Of a stretch of DNA of 64,000 bases, positions 52,690 through 61,042 are shown in pieces; the stretch's first letter is position 1, and every line of letters starts with the position of its first letter. The position numbers and the translations under genes are program-made. The stretch is from Caulobacter sp. (lineage in GTDB: Bacteria; Pseudomonadota; Alphaproteobacteria; Caulobacterales; Caulobacteraceae): assembly GCA_028291055.1 (NCBI GenBank), contig JAQGIP010000028.1, forward strand, positions 1 to 64,000, written 5' to 3'. The notes beneath the pieces are model-generated. The model ran no database searches. It was not told the origin of the DNA and saw nothing but the letters and a program-made list of their open reading frames with translations.

Positions 52690-53298
52690 ATGGCGCTTCT
52701 CGATTGGATCGGAACCGACAGCGGCCTCACCCTCCAGGGTGACGGCGTGCGCCTGCGTCCGCCGCGCTGGGCGGACTATGCCGAATGGTCGCTGCTGAGG
52801 GCGCGCTCTCGCACCTTCCTGCAGCCGTGGGAGCCGACCTGGCCCAAGGACGACCTGTCCAAGGCCGCCTTCCGCCGCCGCCTCTCGGCCTATCAGCGCG
52901 ATATGGAGCTGGGCACGGGGTTTGCCTTCTTCGTATTCCGCGAAATCGACGGCGCCCTGACCGGCGGCATCACGCTTTCCAACGTGCGGCGCGGCGTCGC
53001 ACAGATGGGGTCGGTGGGCTATTGGTCGGGCCAGCCCTATTCGCGCCAGGGCAATACGCTCAGGGCCGCCAAGACCTTGTCGCGCTTCGCCTTCCGCCAG
53101 CTGGCGCTGCACCGGCTGGAGGCGGCATGCCTTCCGGAGAACGCTGCCTCGCGCAGCCTGCTGATAAAGGCAGGGTTCGAACCCGAGGGATTGGCCAAGG
53201 CTTATCTGAAAATTAACGGCGATTGGAGAGATCATCTCCTGTTCGGGTTGATCTCGCGCGAGACCGCGCAAGGCCCCGTTGAGGAGGTGTCGGTCTGA
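52690..53298 (+). CDS. GNAT family N-acetyltransferase (RimJ/RimL-like)
   Basis: A 202-residue acetyltransferase. VRLRPPRWADYAEWSLLRARS is the RimJ-type N-terminus (in parts), FFVFREIDGALTGGITLSNVRRG forms strands 2-4, SVGYWSGQPYSRQGNTLRA is the acetyl-CoA loop and LHRLEAACLPENAASRSLLIKAGF (in parts) is motif B. Likely target is a protein N-terminus or ribosomal protein, by family. ATG 52690 fits the domain boundary. Thirteen bases separate it from the PdeA-like gene. Confidence 0.88.
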   Translation: MALLDWIGTDSGLTLQGDGVRLRPPRWADYAEWSLLRARSRTFLQPWEPTWPKDDLSKAAFRRRLSAYQRDMELGTGFAFFVFREIDGALTGGITLSNVRRGVAQMGSVGYWSGQPYSRQGNTLRAAKTLSRFAFRQLALHRLEAACLPENAASRSLLIKAGFEPEGLAKAYLKINGDWRDHLLFGLISRETAQGPVEEVSV

Positions 53299-53310
53299 CC
53301 GGCGCGCGAC

Positions 53311-54987
53311 GTGGGGATGGGGCCACCAGGCCAGGATCGCCGAGCATGGGACTACGCCGCCGCGCTTGAAGCGATGGGCATGGCGGGCGTCGCCGTGTGG
53401 CGCTGGGAACCGGCCCTCGACCGCCTCAGTTTTTCCGGCCCCGTGCGCCAGCTCGGCCTGGGCCCTCTGTCTCCCGACTGCTCCTCCGCCGCCGTGCGCG
53501 CCCTGGCCATGCCGCAGGACCGGGCCATGGTCGAAGAACTGCTGCGTCCCGCCGATCCGGGCAGCGAGATATCCCTGCGCCTGCGCATGCAGAGCGGCCA
53601 GACCTGCATCTGGCGCGGCGCCTGGATGGAGGACGGGACCCGGGCGACCGGCGTCGTCGCCGCCGCCACGCAATTTGCCGCTTCCGAGGCCGACCCCCTC
53701 ACCGGCCTGCTCAGCCGCTCCAGCTTCCTGGCCCGCGCCCGTGAACGTCTGCAGGTCCCCGGCATCCATGAACTGGTGGTCGCCGACCTCGACCGCCTGC
53801 GCCGCCTGAACGAGGCGCTGGGGCATGAGCGCGCCGACCTGGTGCTGGCCGCGCTCGGCTCACGCCTGGCCGCCGCCTTCCCGCCCGGCGCGGTGATGGC
53901 CCGCATCGGCGAGGACGAGTTCGCCGTCCTGGCCCCGGCCGGCCAGACCGACGCGACCGAGATCCTGCGCACGGCGCTCGAACAGCCCCTGCGCATCGCC
54001 GGCTTCGACATCTATCCGACGCTGTCCATCGGCGCCGTCCAGGCCGAGGGCGGCATCGACGCCGCCGAAGCCTCCGAGCTGCTGCGCCGCGCCGAGCTGG
54101 CCGTGGAGAACGCCAAGACCGGCGGCCGTGGCGGCGCCTCCGTCTCCTATGGCCGCTCGCTGGAAACCGACGGCCTGTCGCGCCTGGCGCTCGAAGCCGA
54201 CCTGCGCGGCGCTATCGCGCGCCATGAGATCGTGCCCTACTTCCAGCCCGTGGTGCGCCTGTCCACCGGCGCCCTGTCCGGCTTCGAGGCCCTGGCCCGC
54301 TGGAACCACCCGCGCCGGGGCATCATCCCGCCCGACGACTTCCTGCCGCTGATGCAGGAGATGGGCATGATGGCCGAGCTCGGCGCCCATATGATCCGCG
54401 CCGGAGCCGCCCAGCTGGCTCAATGGCGTCGCAAGCACGCCTGCGCCCAGGACCTGTGGCTCAGCGTCAACCTCTCCACCGGCGAGATCGACCGCGACGG
54501 CCTGATCGAGGACGTGGCCGCCGCCATCTCCGAACGCCGGCTTCCGCCCAAAGCCTTGAAGCTCGAGATCACCGAGAGCGACATCATGCGCGACCCCGAC
54601 CGCGCCGCCGGCATCCTGCGCGGCCTGAAACAGGCCGGCGCCGGCCTGGCGCTCGACGACTTCGGCACCGGCTTCTCGTCGCTCAGCTACCTGACCCGGC
54701 TGCCCTTCGACACCCTGAAGATCGACCGCTACTTCGTGCGCACCATGGCCAGCAACGAGGGCTCGGCCAAGATCGTGCGCTCGGTCATCAAGCTGGGCCA
54801 GGACCTCAACCTCGAGGTCGTCGCCGAGGGCGTCGAAAACTCCATCATGGCGGGCCGCCTTCTGGCGCTCGGCTGCGACTACGGCCAGGGCTTCGGCTAT
54901 GCGCCGCCGTTGCCGCCCCAGGAAGCCGAGGTCTACCTCAACGAAGCCCATGTCGACGGCACGGCGCCGGTCAAGGCGCGGGGGTAG
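53311..54987 (+). CDS. pdeA: GGDEF/EAL cyclic-di-GMP phosphodiesterase, probable PdeA orthologue
   Basis: A 558-residue protein: N-terminal PAS-like segment (to about residue 120), a GGDEF domain with the degenerate GEDEF at 200-204, and an EAL domain with EAL at 326-328, the second signature DDFGTGFSSLSYL and KIDRYFV. Caulobacter PdeA has exactly this GEDEF motif, which binds GTP and activates the EAL domain, and is of nearly the same length. It ends in Arg-Gly; the C-terminal residues of Caulobacter PdeA form part of its ClpXP degradation signal as I recall. The start is GTG 53311, with ATG 53317 as alternative. Its function would be to lower c-di-GMP in swarmer cells. Confidence 0.87.
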   Translation: MGMGPPGQDRRAWDYAAALEAMGMAGVAVWRWEPALDRLSFSGPVRQLGLGPLSPDCSSAAVRALAMPQDRAMVEELLRPADPGSEISLRLRMQSGQTCIWRGAWMEDGTRATGVVAAATQFAASEADPLTGLLSRSSFLARARERLQVPGIHELVVADLDRLRRLNEALGHERADLVLAALGSRLAAAFPPGAVMARIGEDEFAVLAPAGQTDATEILRTALEQPLRIAGFDIYPTLSIGAVQAEGGIDAAEASELLRRAELAVENAKTGGRGGASVSYGRSLETDGLSRLALEADLRGAIARHEIVPYFQPVVRLSTGALSGFEALARWNHPRRGIIPPDDFLPLMQEMGMMAELGAHMIRAGAAQLAQWRRKHACAQDLWLSVNLSTGEIDRDGLIEDVAAAISERRLPPKALKLEITESDIMRDPDRAAGILRGLKQAGAGLALDDFGTGFSSLSYLTRLPFDTLKIDRYFVRTMASNEGSAKIVRSVIKLGQDLNLEVVAEGVENSIMAGRLLALGCDYGQGFGYAPPLPPQEAEVYLNEAHVDGTAPVKARG

Positions 54988-54989
54988 CA

Positions 54990-55136
54990 GCCGGGGACAT
55001 GTACGCTCTTCGGCGCCCGACGATCCGGCGCGGAGCCTGACCGTACGTGTCCCCTGAGATTGGCGTACTGTTTGGGGACACGTACGGTCGTCCCACTGAG
55101 CCGACCATTGACGCCTGAGAGCGTACATGTCCCCGG
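54990..55136. repeat. Twin-palindrome intergenic repeat, copy B
   Basis: Outer arms CCGGGGACATGTACGCTCT and AGAGCGTACATGTCCCCGG; inner pair GACCGTACGTGTCCCC and GGGGACACGTACGGTC, perfect reverse complements. The element starts two bases after the PdeA stop and ends seven bases before the convergent YqgE stop. Compare copy A at 34062-34212. Confidence 0.85.
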
Positions 55137-55142
55137 TTGAGC

Positions 55143-55739
55143 CTAGGCCCGCCCCGCCTGCGCGGATAAACTCCCCGCATCGACGCCCAACGTGAACAGC
55201 GCCCGCGACCACTTGTGCTCATGGTCGCTGTCGAAGATCAGCGCCTCGTCGGGATCGCAGACCAGCCAGACGTTTTCACGCACCTCGCGCTCCAGCTGGC
55301 CGGGGCCCCAGCCCGCGTAGCCCAGGGCCAGCAGGGCGCGGCGCGGGCGGTGGTCGCCGCTGGCCATGGCCTCCAGCACCTCGCGGGTGGGGGTCAGCGA
55401 GATGTGGTCGGTGACGGCGAGCGTGCCGTCCGGCGAGGCATAGTCGTCGGTGTGGAGCACGAAGCCGCGGCCCTTCTCCACCGGTCCGCCCATCAGCACC
55501 AGGTCGGGCGGCACGTCGATGGCGGCGTCGATCTCCAGCCGCGCCAGCAGGTCGGGCACGGTCAGGCCTTCCACGGGCCGGTTCAGGGTCAGGCCCATCG
55601 CGTGGTCGTCGTCGTGGGCGCACATGTAGATGACGGCGCGTTCGAAGCGCGCATCGCCGATGCCGGGCATGGCCACCAGCAGCCGGCCGGCCAGGAACTC
55701 AGGGTCATCCGTCGAAAAGTCGGAAACGCCAGTCATCAT
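55143..55739 (-). CDS. YqgE/AlgH family protein (DUF179)
   Basis: A 198-residue cytoplasmic protein with the DUF179 pattern: EFLAGRLLVAMPGIGDARFERAVIYMCAH (in parts), GLTLNRPVEGL, LMGGPVEKGRGFVLH, ALLALGYAGWGPGQLEREV and the acidic WLVCDPDEALIFD. Function is not established; a putative regulator. Two adjacent ATGs (55739, 55736) could start it. It is divergent from the peroxiredoxin gene over about 120 bases. Confidence 0.9.
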   Translation of the reverse strand: MMTGVSDFSTDDPEFLAGRLLVAMPGIGDARFERAVIYMCAHDDDHAMGLTLNRPVEGLTVPDLLARLEIDAAIDVPPDLVLMGGPVEKGRGFVLHTDDYASPDGTLAVTDHISLTPTREVLEAMASGDHRPRRALLALGYAGWGPGQLEREVRENVWLVCDPDEALIFDSDHEHKWSRALFTLGVDAGSLSAQAGRA

Positions 55740-55858
55740 TCGAGGATCGATCCGGAAAGCGTCCGATTCAAGACGGCGTTACGTCACGCCCGCCCTTGGC
55801 GAAGGCGGCTCATCGGCCTATCTCCCCAGCGACCGAATTTTCGGCAGGGAGAGACCTC

Positions 55859-56341
55859 ATGACCATCAAAGAAGGCGACACGCTGCCTGACGCCACCTTC
55901 ATGACCTTCGGCGCGGAAGGCCCGCGTCCGATCGGCAACGACGAACTGTTCAAGGGCAAGAAGGTCGCCCTGGTGGCCGTCCCCGGCGCCTTCACCCCCA
56001 CCTGCTCGGCCAATCACCTGCCGGGCTTCAAGGAGCATGAGGCCGAGCTGAAGGCCAAGGGCGTCGACGCCATCGCCTTCGTGTCGGTCAACGACGTCTT
56101 CGTGATGCGCGCCTGGGGCAAGGACCAGGGCGTGGGCGACGACATCATCATGCTGGCCGACGGCAACGGCGCCTTCACCAAGGCCATCGGCCTGGAGATG
56201 GACGGCTCCAAGTTCGGCATGGGCACGCGCTCGCAGCGCTATTCGATGATCGTCGACGACGGCAAGGTCGAAAAGCTCAACGTGGAAGAGGGCGGCGAAT
56301 TCCGCGTCTCGGCCGCCGACTACATGCTGGCCCAGCTCTAG
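55859..56341 (+). CDS. Peroxiredoxin, Prx5/PrxII type
   Basis: A 160-residue thiol peroxidase. The peroxidatic cysteine is in VPGAFTPTCSANHLPGF (about residue 49), with FVSVNDVFVMRAWGKDQG and GTRSQRYSMIVDDGKVE typical of the Prx5/AHP1 class. It reduces hydrogen peroxide and organic peroxides in the cytoplasm using glutaredoxin or thioredoxin. GGGAGAG precedes ATG 55859. It converges with the acyl-CoA dehydrogenase gene through a hairpin. Confidence 0.94.
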   Translation: MTIKEGDTLPDATFMTFGAEGPRPIGNDELFKGKKVALVAVPGAFTPTCSANHLPGFKEHEAELKAKGVDAIAFVSVNDVFVMRAWGKDQGVGDDIIMLADGNGAFTKAIGLEMDGSKFGMGTRSQRYSMIVDDGKVEKLNVEEGGEFRVSAADYMLAQL

Positions 56342-56357
56342 CCACTAACGATGGGCG

Positions 56358-56381
56358 CCTTCTCCCCGGGCGGGGAGAAGG
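56358..56381. terminator. Perfect hairpin between convergent genes
   Basis: CCTTCTCCCC, loop GGGC, GGGGAGAAGG fills the gap and abuts the acyl-CoA dehydrogenase stop. No T-run on either side, so it is either a weak bidirectional terminator or mRNA 3'-end stabiliser, and it resembles a common alphaproteobacterial repeat. Confidence 0.45.
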
Positions 56382-58127
56382 TCACGCCTGCAGCGCGTCC
56401 CGCCCGATCTCCAGCGCCTTGATCCCTTGAGTCACCGACGCCGCCTTGCCCGGCGCCTGGGCGAGGATCTGTTCCGCGTAGAAGCGCGCCACCGCGACCT
56501 TGCCCTGCATCCAGGGCTCTGAATTTCCGGCCGCCGCCCTGGCCGCCTTGGCGTGCATCCAGCCGCCGACCACATCCCCCAGCAGGCCCAGATAGGCCGT
56601 GGCCCCCGCCAGCGCGTCAGGCGTGCCCTTGTGCTCCGTCAGCCAGTCGGTGCAGGCCGATGCGGCCTCGACGCCCGCCGACAGCCGTACGCCGATATCG
56701 GCCAGCTCGCCGCCCGCCAGGTCGGCGGCCGCGGCCCGCATTTCCTCCAGCAGCGCGGCGATAGCCGCACCACCGGCCATGCTCAGCTTGCGCCCGATCA
56801 GGTCGATGGCCTGGATGGCGTTGGTCCCCTCATAGATCGGGGCAATACGGGCGTCGCGATAGTGCTGGGCCGCGCCGGTCTCCTCGATGAAGCCCATGCC
56901 GCCGTGAATCTGCACGCCGAGCGAGGCGACTTCCACGCCCACGTCGGTGGACCAGGCCTTGGCGATCGGGGTCAGCAACTCCTCGCGCAGCCGCGCCGCC
57001 TCCTTCTCCGCCGGATCGCTCGCCAGCCGGGCCAGGTCGGCGGCCACGGCGGTGGACAGGCAGATGGCGCGGGCGGCATCCACCTTGGCCTTCATGAAGA
57101 TCAGCGTGCGGCGCACGTCCGGGTGGTCGAAGATCGGGGCCGAGGCCTCGCCGGTCCAGGCCGAGCGGCCCTGACGGCGTTCGAGCGAGAAGGCCAGCGC
57201 CTGCTGATAGGCCCGCTCGGCGATACCGACGCCCTGCGTCCCCACCTGCAGGCGCGCCGCGTTCATCATCGTGAACATGTGGGCCAGGCCCTGGTTCTCC
57301 ACACCCACCAGCTCCGCCCTGGCGCCCTCGAACAACATCACGCAGGTGGGCGAGGCGTGGATGCCCAGCTTGTGCTCGATACTGGCCGGCCGCAGGTCGT
57401 TTAAGCCCCCCAGCGAGCCGTCCTCGTTGAGGATCCGCTTGGAGGCCGCAAACAGGCTGATGCCCTTCACCCCCGCCGGCGCGCCGGGCAGGCGGGCCAG
57501 GACCAGGTGGATGATGTTGTCGGCGCCATCGTGGTCGCCCCAGGTGATGAAGATCTTCTCGCCCTTGAGCCGGTAGCCGCCCTCGCCGTCCGGCTCGGCG
57601 CGGGTGGTCACCGCCGACAGGTCCGAGCCCGCCTGGGGCTCGGTGAGGTTCATGGTGCCCGTCCATTCCCCGCTGACCAGCCGGGGCAAGATCAGGGTCT
57701 TCTGGCGCGCCGTGCCATGGTGGGCCAGGGCCTCGATGGCGCCCTGGGTGAGGATGGGACAGAGGCTGAAGGCCATGTTGGCCGCGCTGACCATCTCATA
57801 GACGCCGATCTCCAGCGCCTTGGGCAGCCCCTGGCCGCCATGCTCGGGGGCGGCCGACAGGCCGGTCCAGCCCTGCTCGGCGAAGGCGCGATAGGCGTCG
57901 GCGAAGCCCGGGGCGGCGGTGACGCGGCCGTTCTCGTAAGTGGCGCCGTTCAGGTCGCCCGACCGGTTCAGCGGGGCCAGCACCTCGGCGGTGAACACCC
58001 CTGCCGCCTCCAGCACGGCGGCCACGGTGTCGGCGTCGGCCTCGGGCGCCAGGGCGGCCACCCTCGGGAAGCCGGCCTGGTGGGTCAGGGCGAAGGAGAT
58101 GTCGCGGACGGGCGCGCGGTAGGTCAT
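56382..58127 (-). CDS. Acyl-CoA dehydrogenase family protein (long form)
   Basis: A 581-residue FAD enzyme. Domains: N-terminal helical part (to about 160), middle beta domain with GTMNLTEPQAGSDLSAVTT and GEKIFITWGDHD, C-terminal helical part with the catalytic glutamate region YEGTNAIQAIDLIGRKL and IHGGMGFIEETGAAQHYRDARI (in parts). A C-terminal extension is typical of the 580-600-residue subgroup that includes DmdC-like enzymes. It oxidises acyl-CoA thioesters, passing electrons to ETF. Substrate chain length is unknown. Confidence 0.93.
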   Translation of the reverse strand: MTYRAPVRDISFALTHQAGFPRVAALAPEADADTVAAVLEAAGVFTAEVLAPLNRSGDLNGATYENGRVTAAPGFADAYRAFAEQGWTGLSAAPEHGGQGLPKALEIGVYEMVSAANMAFSLCPILTQGAIEALAHHGTARQKTLILPRLVSGEWTGTMNLTEPQAGSDLSAVTTRAEPDGEGGYRLKGEKIFITWGDHDGADNIIHLVLARLPGAPAGVKGISLFAASKRILNEDGSLGGLNDLRPASIEHKLGIHASPTCVMLFEGARAELVGVENQGLAHMFTMMNAARLQVGTQGVGIAERAYQQALAFSLERRQGRSAWTGEASAPIFDHPDVRRTLIFMKAKVDAARAICLSTAVAADLARLASDPAEKEAARLREELLTPIAKAWSTDVGVEVASLGVQIHGGMGFIEETGAAQHYRDARIAPIYEGTNAIQAIDLIGRKLSMAGGAAIAALLEEMRAAAADLAGGELADIGVRLSAGVEAASACTDWLTEHKGTPDALAGATAYLGLLGDVVGGWMHAKAARAAAGNSEPWMQGKVAVARFYAEQILAQAPGKAASVTQGIKALEIGRDALQA

Positions 58128-58213
58128 CGATTGCCTCCAGGAACGGACGGCCTATCTAGCGGGCTATGGGAGGGGCGCCAATTTGGCTTGAACAGTGGGG
58201 GCGGTTTCCCTAT

Positions 58214-58234
58214 CTGTAATATGTGCAGTTACAG
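58214..58234. promoter_or_regulatory. Inverted repeat before the YceI gene, possible operator
   Basis: CTGTAA-TATGTGCAG-TTACAG lies in the intergenic region between the divergent acyl-CoA dehydrogenase and YceI genes, ending 12 bases before the YceI ATG and just before its GGAG ribosome site. Symmetric spacing fits a dimeric repressor site. Confidence 0.4.
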
Positions 58235-58246
58235 TTGGAGTTTCCG

Positions 58247-58867
58247 ATGCGCCGTTTCGCCGCCATTGTCGTCCTCGCCGCCAGCCTGTCCGTGGGCGCC
58301 GCGCCGGCCAGTTGGGCTATCGGACCGTCGTCCACCGAGCCGGCGGACCTGGCGGGCGGGCAGTGGGTGCTGGACAAGCCCCACTCCAGCGTCACGGCGC
58401 GGGTGCTGCACATGGGCTATTCCCACTACACGCTGCGCTTCACCAGCTTCGACGCGACCTTCAGCTACGATCCCAAGGCGCCGCAGGCCGCCAAGGTGAG
58501 CGCCAGCGTCGACGCCAATTCGCTGGACACCGGCGTGGCCAGCTACGACACCGAGTTCGCCGACAAGTTCCTCAACGCCGGCAAGGCGCCGAAGATCACC
58601 TTCGTCTCCACGGCCATCCTCAGGGGCAGGGACAATCACGGCACGATGACCGGCGACCTCACCCTGCGCGGCGTGACCCGACCCGTCACCTTCGACGTCA
58701 CCTTCTATGGAACCGGCGGCGGCCTCAATCCGCTGGAGAAGCGGGCCGGGTTCGGCGCGCACACGACCATCCGGCGCAGCGATTTCGGCTCGACCTACCT
58801 GATAGACCCGGCCATCGTCGGCAACGAGGTCGAGATCATCATCGAGGCCGAGTTCACCCGCAAATAG
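58247..58867 (+). CDS. YceI family periplasmic lipid-binding-like protein
   Basis: A 206-residue exported lipocalin-like barrel that binds polyprenyl or isoprenoid chains by family knowledge. Signal peptide RRFAAIVVLAASLSVGAA; the mature part begins near WVLDKPHSSVTARVLHMGYS and contains SFDATFSYDPKAP, ASVDANSLDTG and TGDLTLRGVTRPVTFDV. First gene of a YceI-cytochrome b561-YceI operon. GGAG lies upstream of ATG 58247. Confidence 0.92.
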   Translation: MRRFAAIVVLAASLSVGAAPASWAIGPSSTEPADLAGGQWVLDKPHSSVTARVLHMGYSHYTLRFTSFDATFSYDPKAPQAAKVSASVDANSLDTGVASYDTEFADKFLNAGKAPKITFVSTAILRGRDNHGTMTGDLTLRGVTRPVTFDVTFYGTGGGLNPLEKRAGFGAHTTIRRSDFGSTYLIDPAIVGNEVEIIIEAEFTRK

Positions 58868-58901
58868 GCGGGCCGATCACCGGACCCGAGCCGAGGACGC
58901 C

Positions 58902-59507
58902 ATGGCCAAGACCGCCCATCCCGACCGCTATTCGACCGTCGCCATCCTGCTGCACTGGCTGATCGCGGCCATGATCGTCACCAACGTGGGCTATGCCTGG
59001 TATGCCAACGGCCTGCATGGCCTCGAAAAGATACCGCCGCTGCAGATCCACAAGTCGATCGGCATCTCCATCCTGCTGCTGACCCTGGCCCGGCTGGCCT
59101 GGCGGCTGGTCAACCGGCCGCCGCCGATGCCGGCCGACCTGAAGCCCTGGGAGCGGCTGCTGGCGCGCACGGTGCATGTGCTCTTCTATGTGGTGATGAT
59201 CGGCCTGCCGCTGACCGGCTGGGCCATGGTCTCGGCCAGCCCGACGATCAAGATCTATCCGATCAACTTCTTCGGCTACGGCCATTGGCCGGCGATCCAG
59301 GCGCTCTCCAGCCTGCCGCACGACCAGATGAAGCAGGCGCACGGGACCTTCGAGACGGCCCACGGCCTGCTGGCCAAGCTGATCGTCTACCTGCTGATCC
59401 CGCTGCACATCGCCGGCGCGCTGAAGCACCAGTTCATCGACAAGGACAACGACCTGGCCCGCATGCTGCCCTTCCTGCGCGGCCTGGGCGGAGGCGCCAA
59501 GACATGA
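58902..59507 (+). CDS. Cytochrome b561 family protein
   Basis: A 201-residue di-heme membrane cytochrome with four helices. Likely heme histidines are in ILLHWLIAAMIV, LQIHKSIGISIL, TAHGLLAKLIVYLLIPLH (two) and adjacent to the helices. It transfers electrons from ubiquinol to a periplasmic acceptor or superoxide. Lying between two YceI genes, and coupled to the second by an ATGA overlap, it probably works with them on a quinone-like ligand. Confidence 0.9.
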   Translation: MAKTAHPDRYSTVAILLHWLIAAMIVTNVGYAWYANGLHGLEKIPPLQIHKSIGISILLLTLARLAWRLVNRPPPMPADLKPWERLLARTVHVLFYVVMIGLPLTGWAMVSASPTIKIYPINFFGYGHWPAIQALSSLPHDQMKQAHGTFETAHGLLAKLIVYLLIPLHIAGALKHQFIDKDNDLARMLPFLRGLGGGAKT

Positions 59508-60070
59508 TCCGCAAGCTGGTTTTCGCGATCGCCCTGCTGCTGGCGATGCCGGTGTTGGCCCGGGCCGCGCCGGCCCCCGTCTGGGTGGTCGACAAGGCCG
59601 CCTCGAAGATCGGCTTCGCCAGCAACTTCGGCGGCGACCCCTTCACCGGGACCTTCAAGACCTGGGACGCCCAGATCGCCTTCGACCCGAAGAGCGCCGC
59701 CGGCAAGGTGGTCGCGCGCATCCAGACCGGTTCGGGCGCCACGGGCAACGCCGACCGCGACCAGGCCCTGCCCACGCCCGGCTGGTTCGCCTCGGCCAAA
59801 TATCCGACGGCCAACTTCGAGGCCTCGAGCTTCAAGGCCCTGGGCGGCAACCGCTACCAGGCCATCGGCGTGCTTTCGATCAAGGGGGTGACGAAGCCGT
59901 TGACCCTGCCCTTCACCCTCGTCATCACCGGCGACACGGCGAGGATGACGGCCAGCGTGGCGGTCAACCGCCTGGCCTTCGGGGTCGGACAGGGCGAATG
60001 GGCAGCGAGCGACGTCATCCCCAACCCGGCGACGGTGACCATCGTGCTGGTGGCGCACCGGGCGAAGTAG
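59504..60070 (+). CDS. YceI family protein, second copy
   Basis: A 188-residue exported YceI homologue. Signal peptide KLVFAIALLLAMPVLARA; then WVVDKAASKIGFASNFGGDPFTGTF, IAFDPKSAAGKVVARI and YQAIGVLSIKGVTKPLTLPF in parts. It is diverged from the first YceI protein: a short insertion with TGSGATGNADRDQALPTPGWF corresponds to the loop before the barrel mouth. The stop overlaps the next start (TAGTG). Confidence 0.9.
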   Translation: MIRKLVFAIALLLAMPVLARAAPAPVWVVDKAASKIGFASNFGGDPFTGTFKTWDAQIAFDPKSAAGKVVARIQTGSGATGNADRDQALPTPGWFASAKYPTANFEASSFKALGGNRYQAIGVLSIKGVTKPLTLPFTLVITGDTARMTASVAVNRLAFGVGQGEWAASDVIPNPATVTIVLVAHRAK

Positions 60071-61011
60071 TGGGCGCGGAAATCGTCGGCGCGGACCTGC
60101 TCGCGGCCGCCGCCGCCCTGGCCGCCGGCAGGCTCGTCATCCTGCCCACCGAGACCGTCTACGGCCTGGCCGCCGACGCCGCCGACCCGCGCGCCGTGGC
60201 CGCCATCTTCGAGGCCAAGGGCCGCCCCCGCTTCAACCCCCTGATCGCCCATGTGGACGGCGTCGACGCCGCCCGCCGCATCGCCGTCTTCGACGACCGC
60301 GCCGAGACCCTGGCCGCCGCCTTCTGGCCCGGCCCGCTCACCCTGGTGTTGCCGGTCCGCGAGGGCGGCTCCGTCTGCGACCTGGCCCGCGCGGGCCTCG
60401 ACACCGTCGCCGTCCGCGTCCCCGGCCACCCCATCGCCCGCGCCCTGCTCGCGGCCTTCGGCGGCCCCGTCGTGGCCCCCTCCGCCAACCGCTCGGGACG
60501 CCCCAGTCCCACCACCCACGCCGACGCCATCGCCGAGACCGGCGCTTCCGCCGCCGCCGCGCTTGACGGCGGCCCCTGCACGGTCGGCCTGGAATCCACC
60601 GTGGTCGCCCTGCTGCCCGGCGAGCCCGCGCGGCTGCTGCGGCCCGGCTCGGTGACGCGCGCGCAGATCGAGGCGCTGATCGGACCGTTGGCGCAGGCGC
60701 AGGGCGACGCCAAGCGCTCGCCGGGGCGGATGGCGCTGCACTATGCGCCCGACGCGCCGGTGCGGCTGAACGTGACGGCGCCCGAGCCGGGCGAGGCCTA
60801 CCTCGCCTTCGGGCCGGGGGCGGCGGGGGAGGCGGTGTTCAACTTGAGCGCCACCGGCGACCTGGCCGAGGCGGCGGCCAACCTCTTCTCCTACCTGCGC
60901 GCCGCCGACCGCCTGAAGCCCAGCGCCATCGCCGTGGCTCCGATTCCTTCCGAAGGCCTGGGCGAGGCGATCAACGACCGCCTGGCGCGCGCCGCCGGCC
61001 ACATCGGCTGA
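60070..61011 (+). CDS. L-threonylcarbamoyladenylate synthase (Sua5/YwlC type)
   Basis: A 313-residue enzyme that makes threonylcarbamoyl-AMP for the t6A37 modification of ANN-decoding tRNAs. The YrdC domain shows ILPTETVYGLAADA, FEAKGRPRFNPLI, FWPGPLTLVLP, VRVPGHPIA and APSANRSGRPSPTTH; the C-terminal Sua5 domain follows from about residue 205 (SPGRMALHYAP). Starts with GTG 60070 overlapping the YceI stop. Long (Sua5) rather than short (TsaC) form. Confidence 0.92.
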   Translation: MGAEIVGADLLAAAAALAAGRLVILPTETVYGLAADAADPRAVAAIFEAKGRPRFNPLIAHVDGVDAARRIAVFDDRAETLAAAFWPGPLTLVLPVREGGSVCDLARAGLDTVAVRVPGHPIARALLAAFGGPVVAPSANRSGRPSPTTHADAIAETGASAAAALDGGPCTVGLESTVVALLPGEPARLLRPGSVTRAQIEALIGPLAQAQGDAKRSPGRMALHYAPDAPVRLNVTAPEPGEAYLAFGPGAAGEAVFNLSATGDLAEAAANLFSYLRAADRLKPSAIAVAPIPSEGLGEAINDRLARAAGHIG

Positions 61012-61042
61012 CGGATCGGCGCGGGCGGCGTATGGTGGCCCC

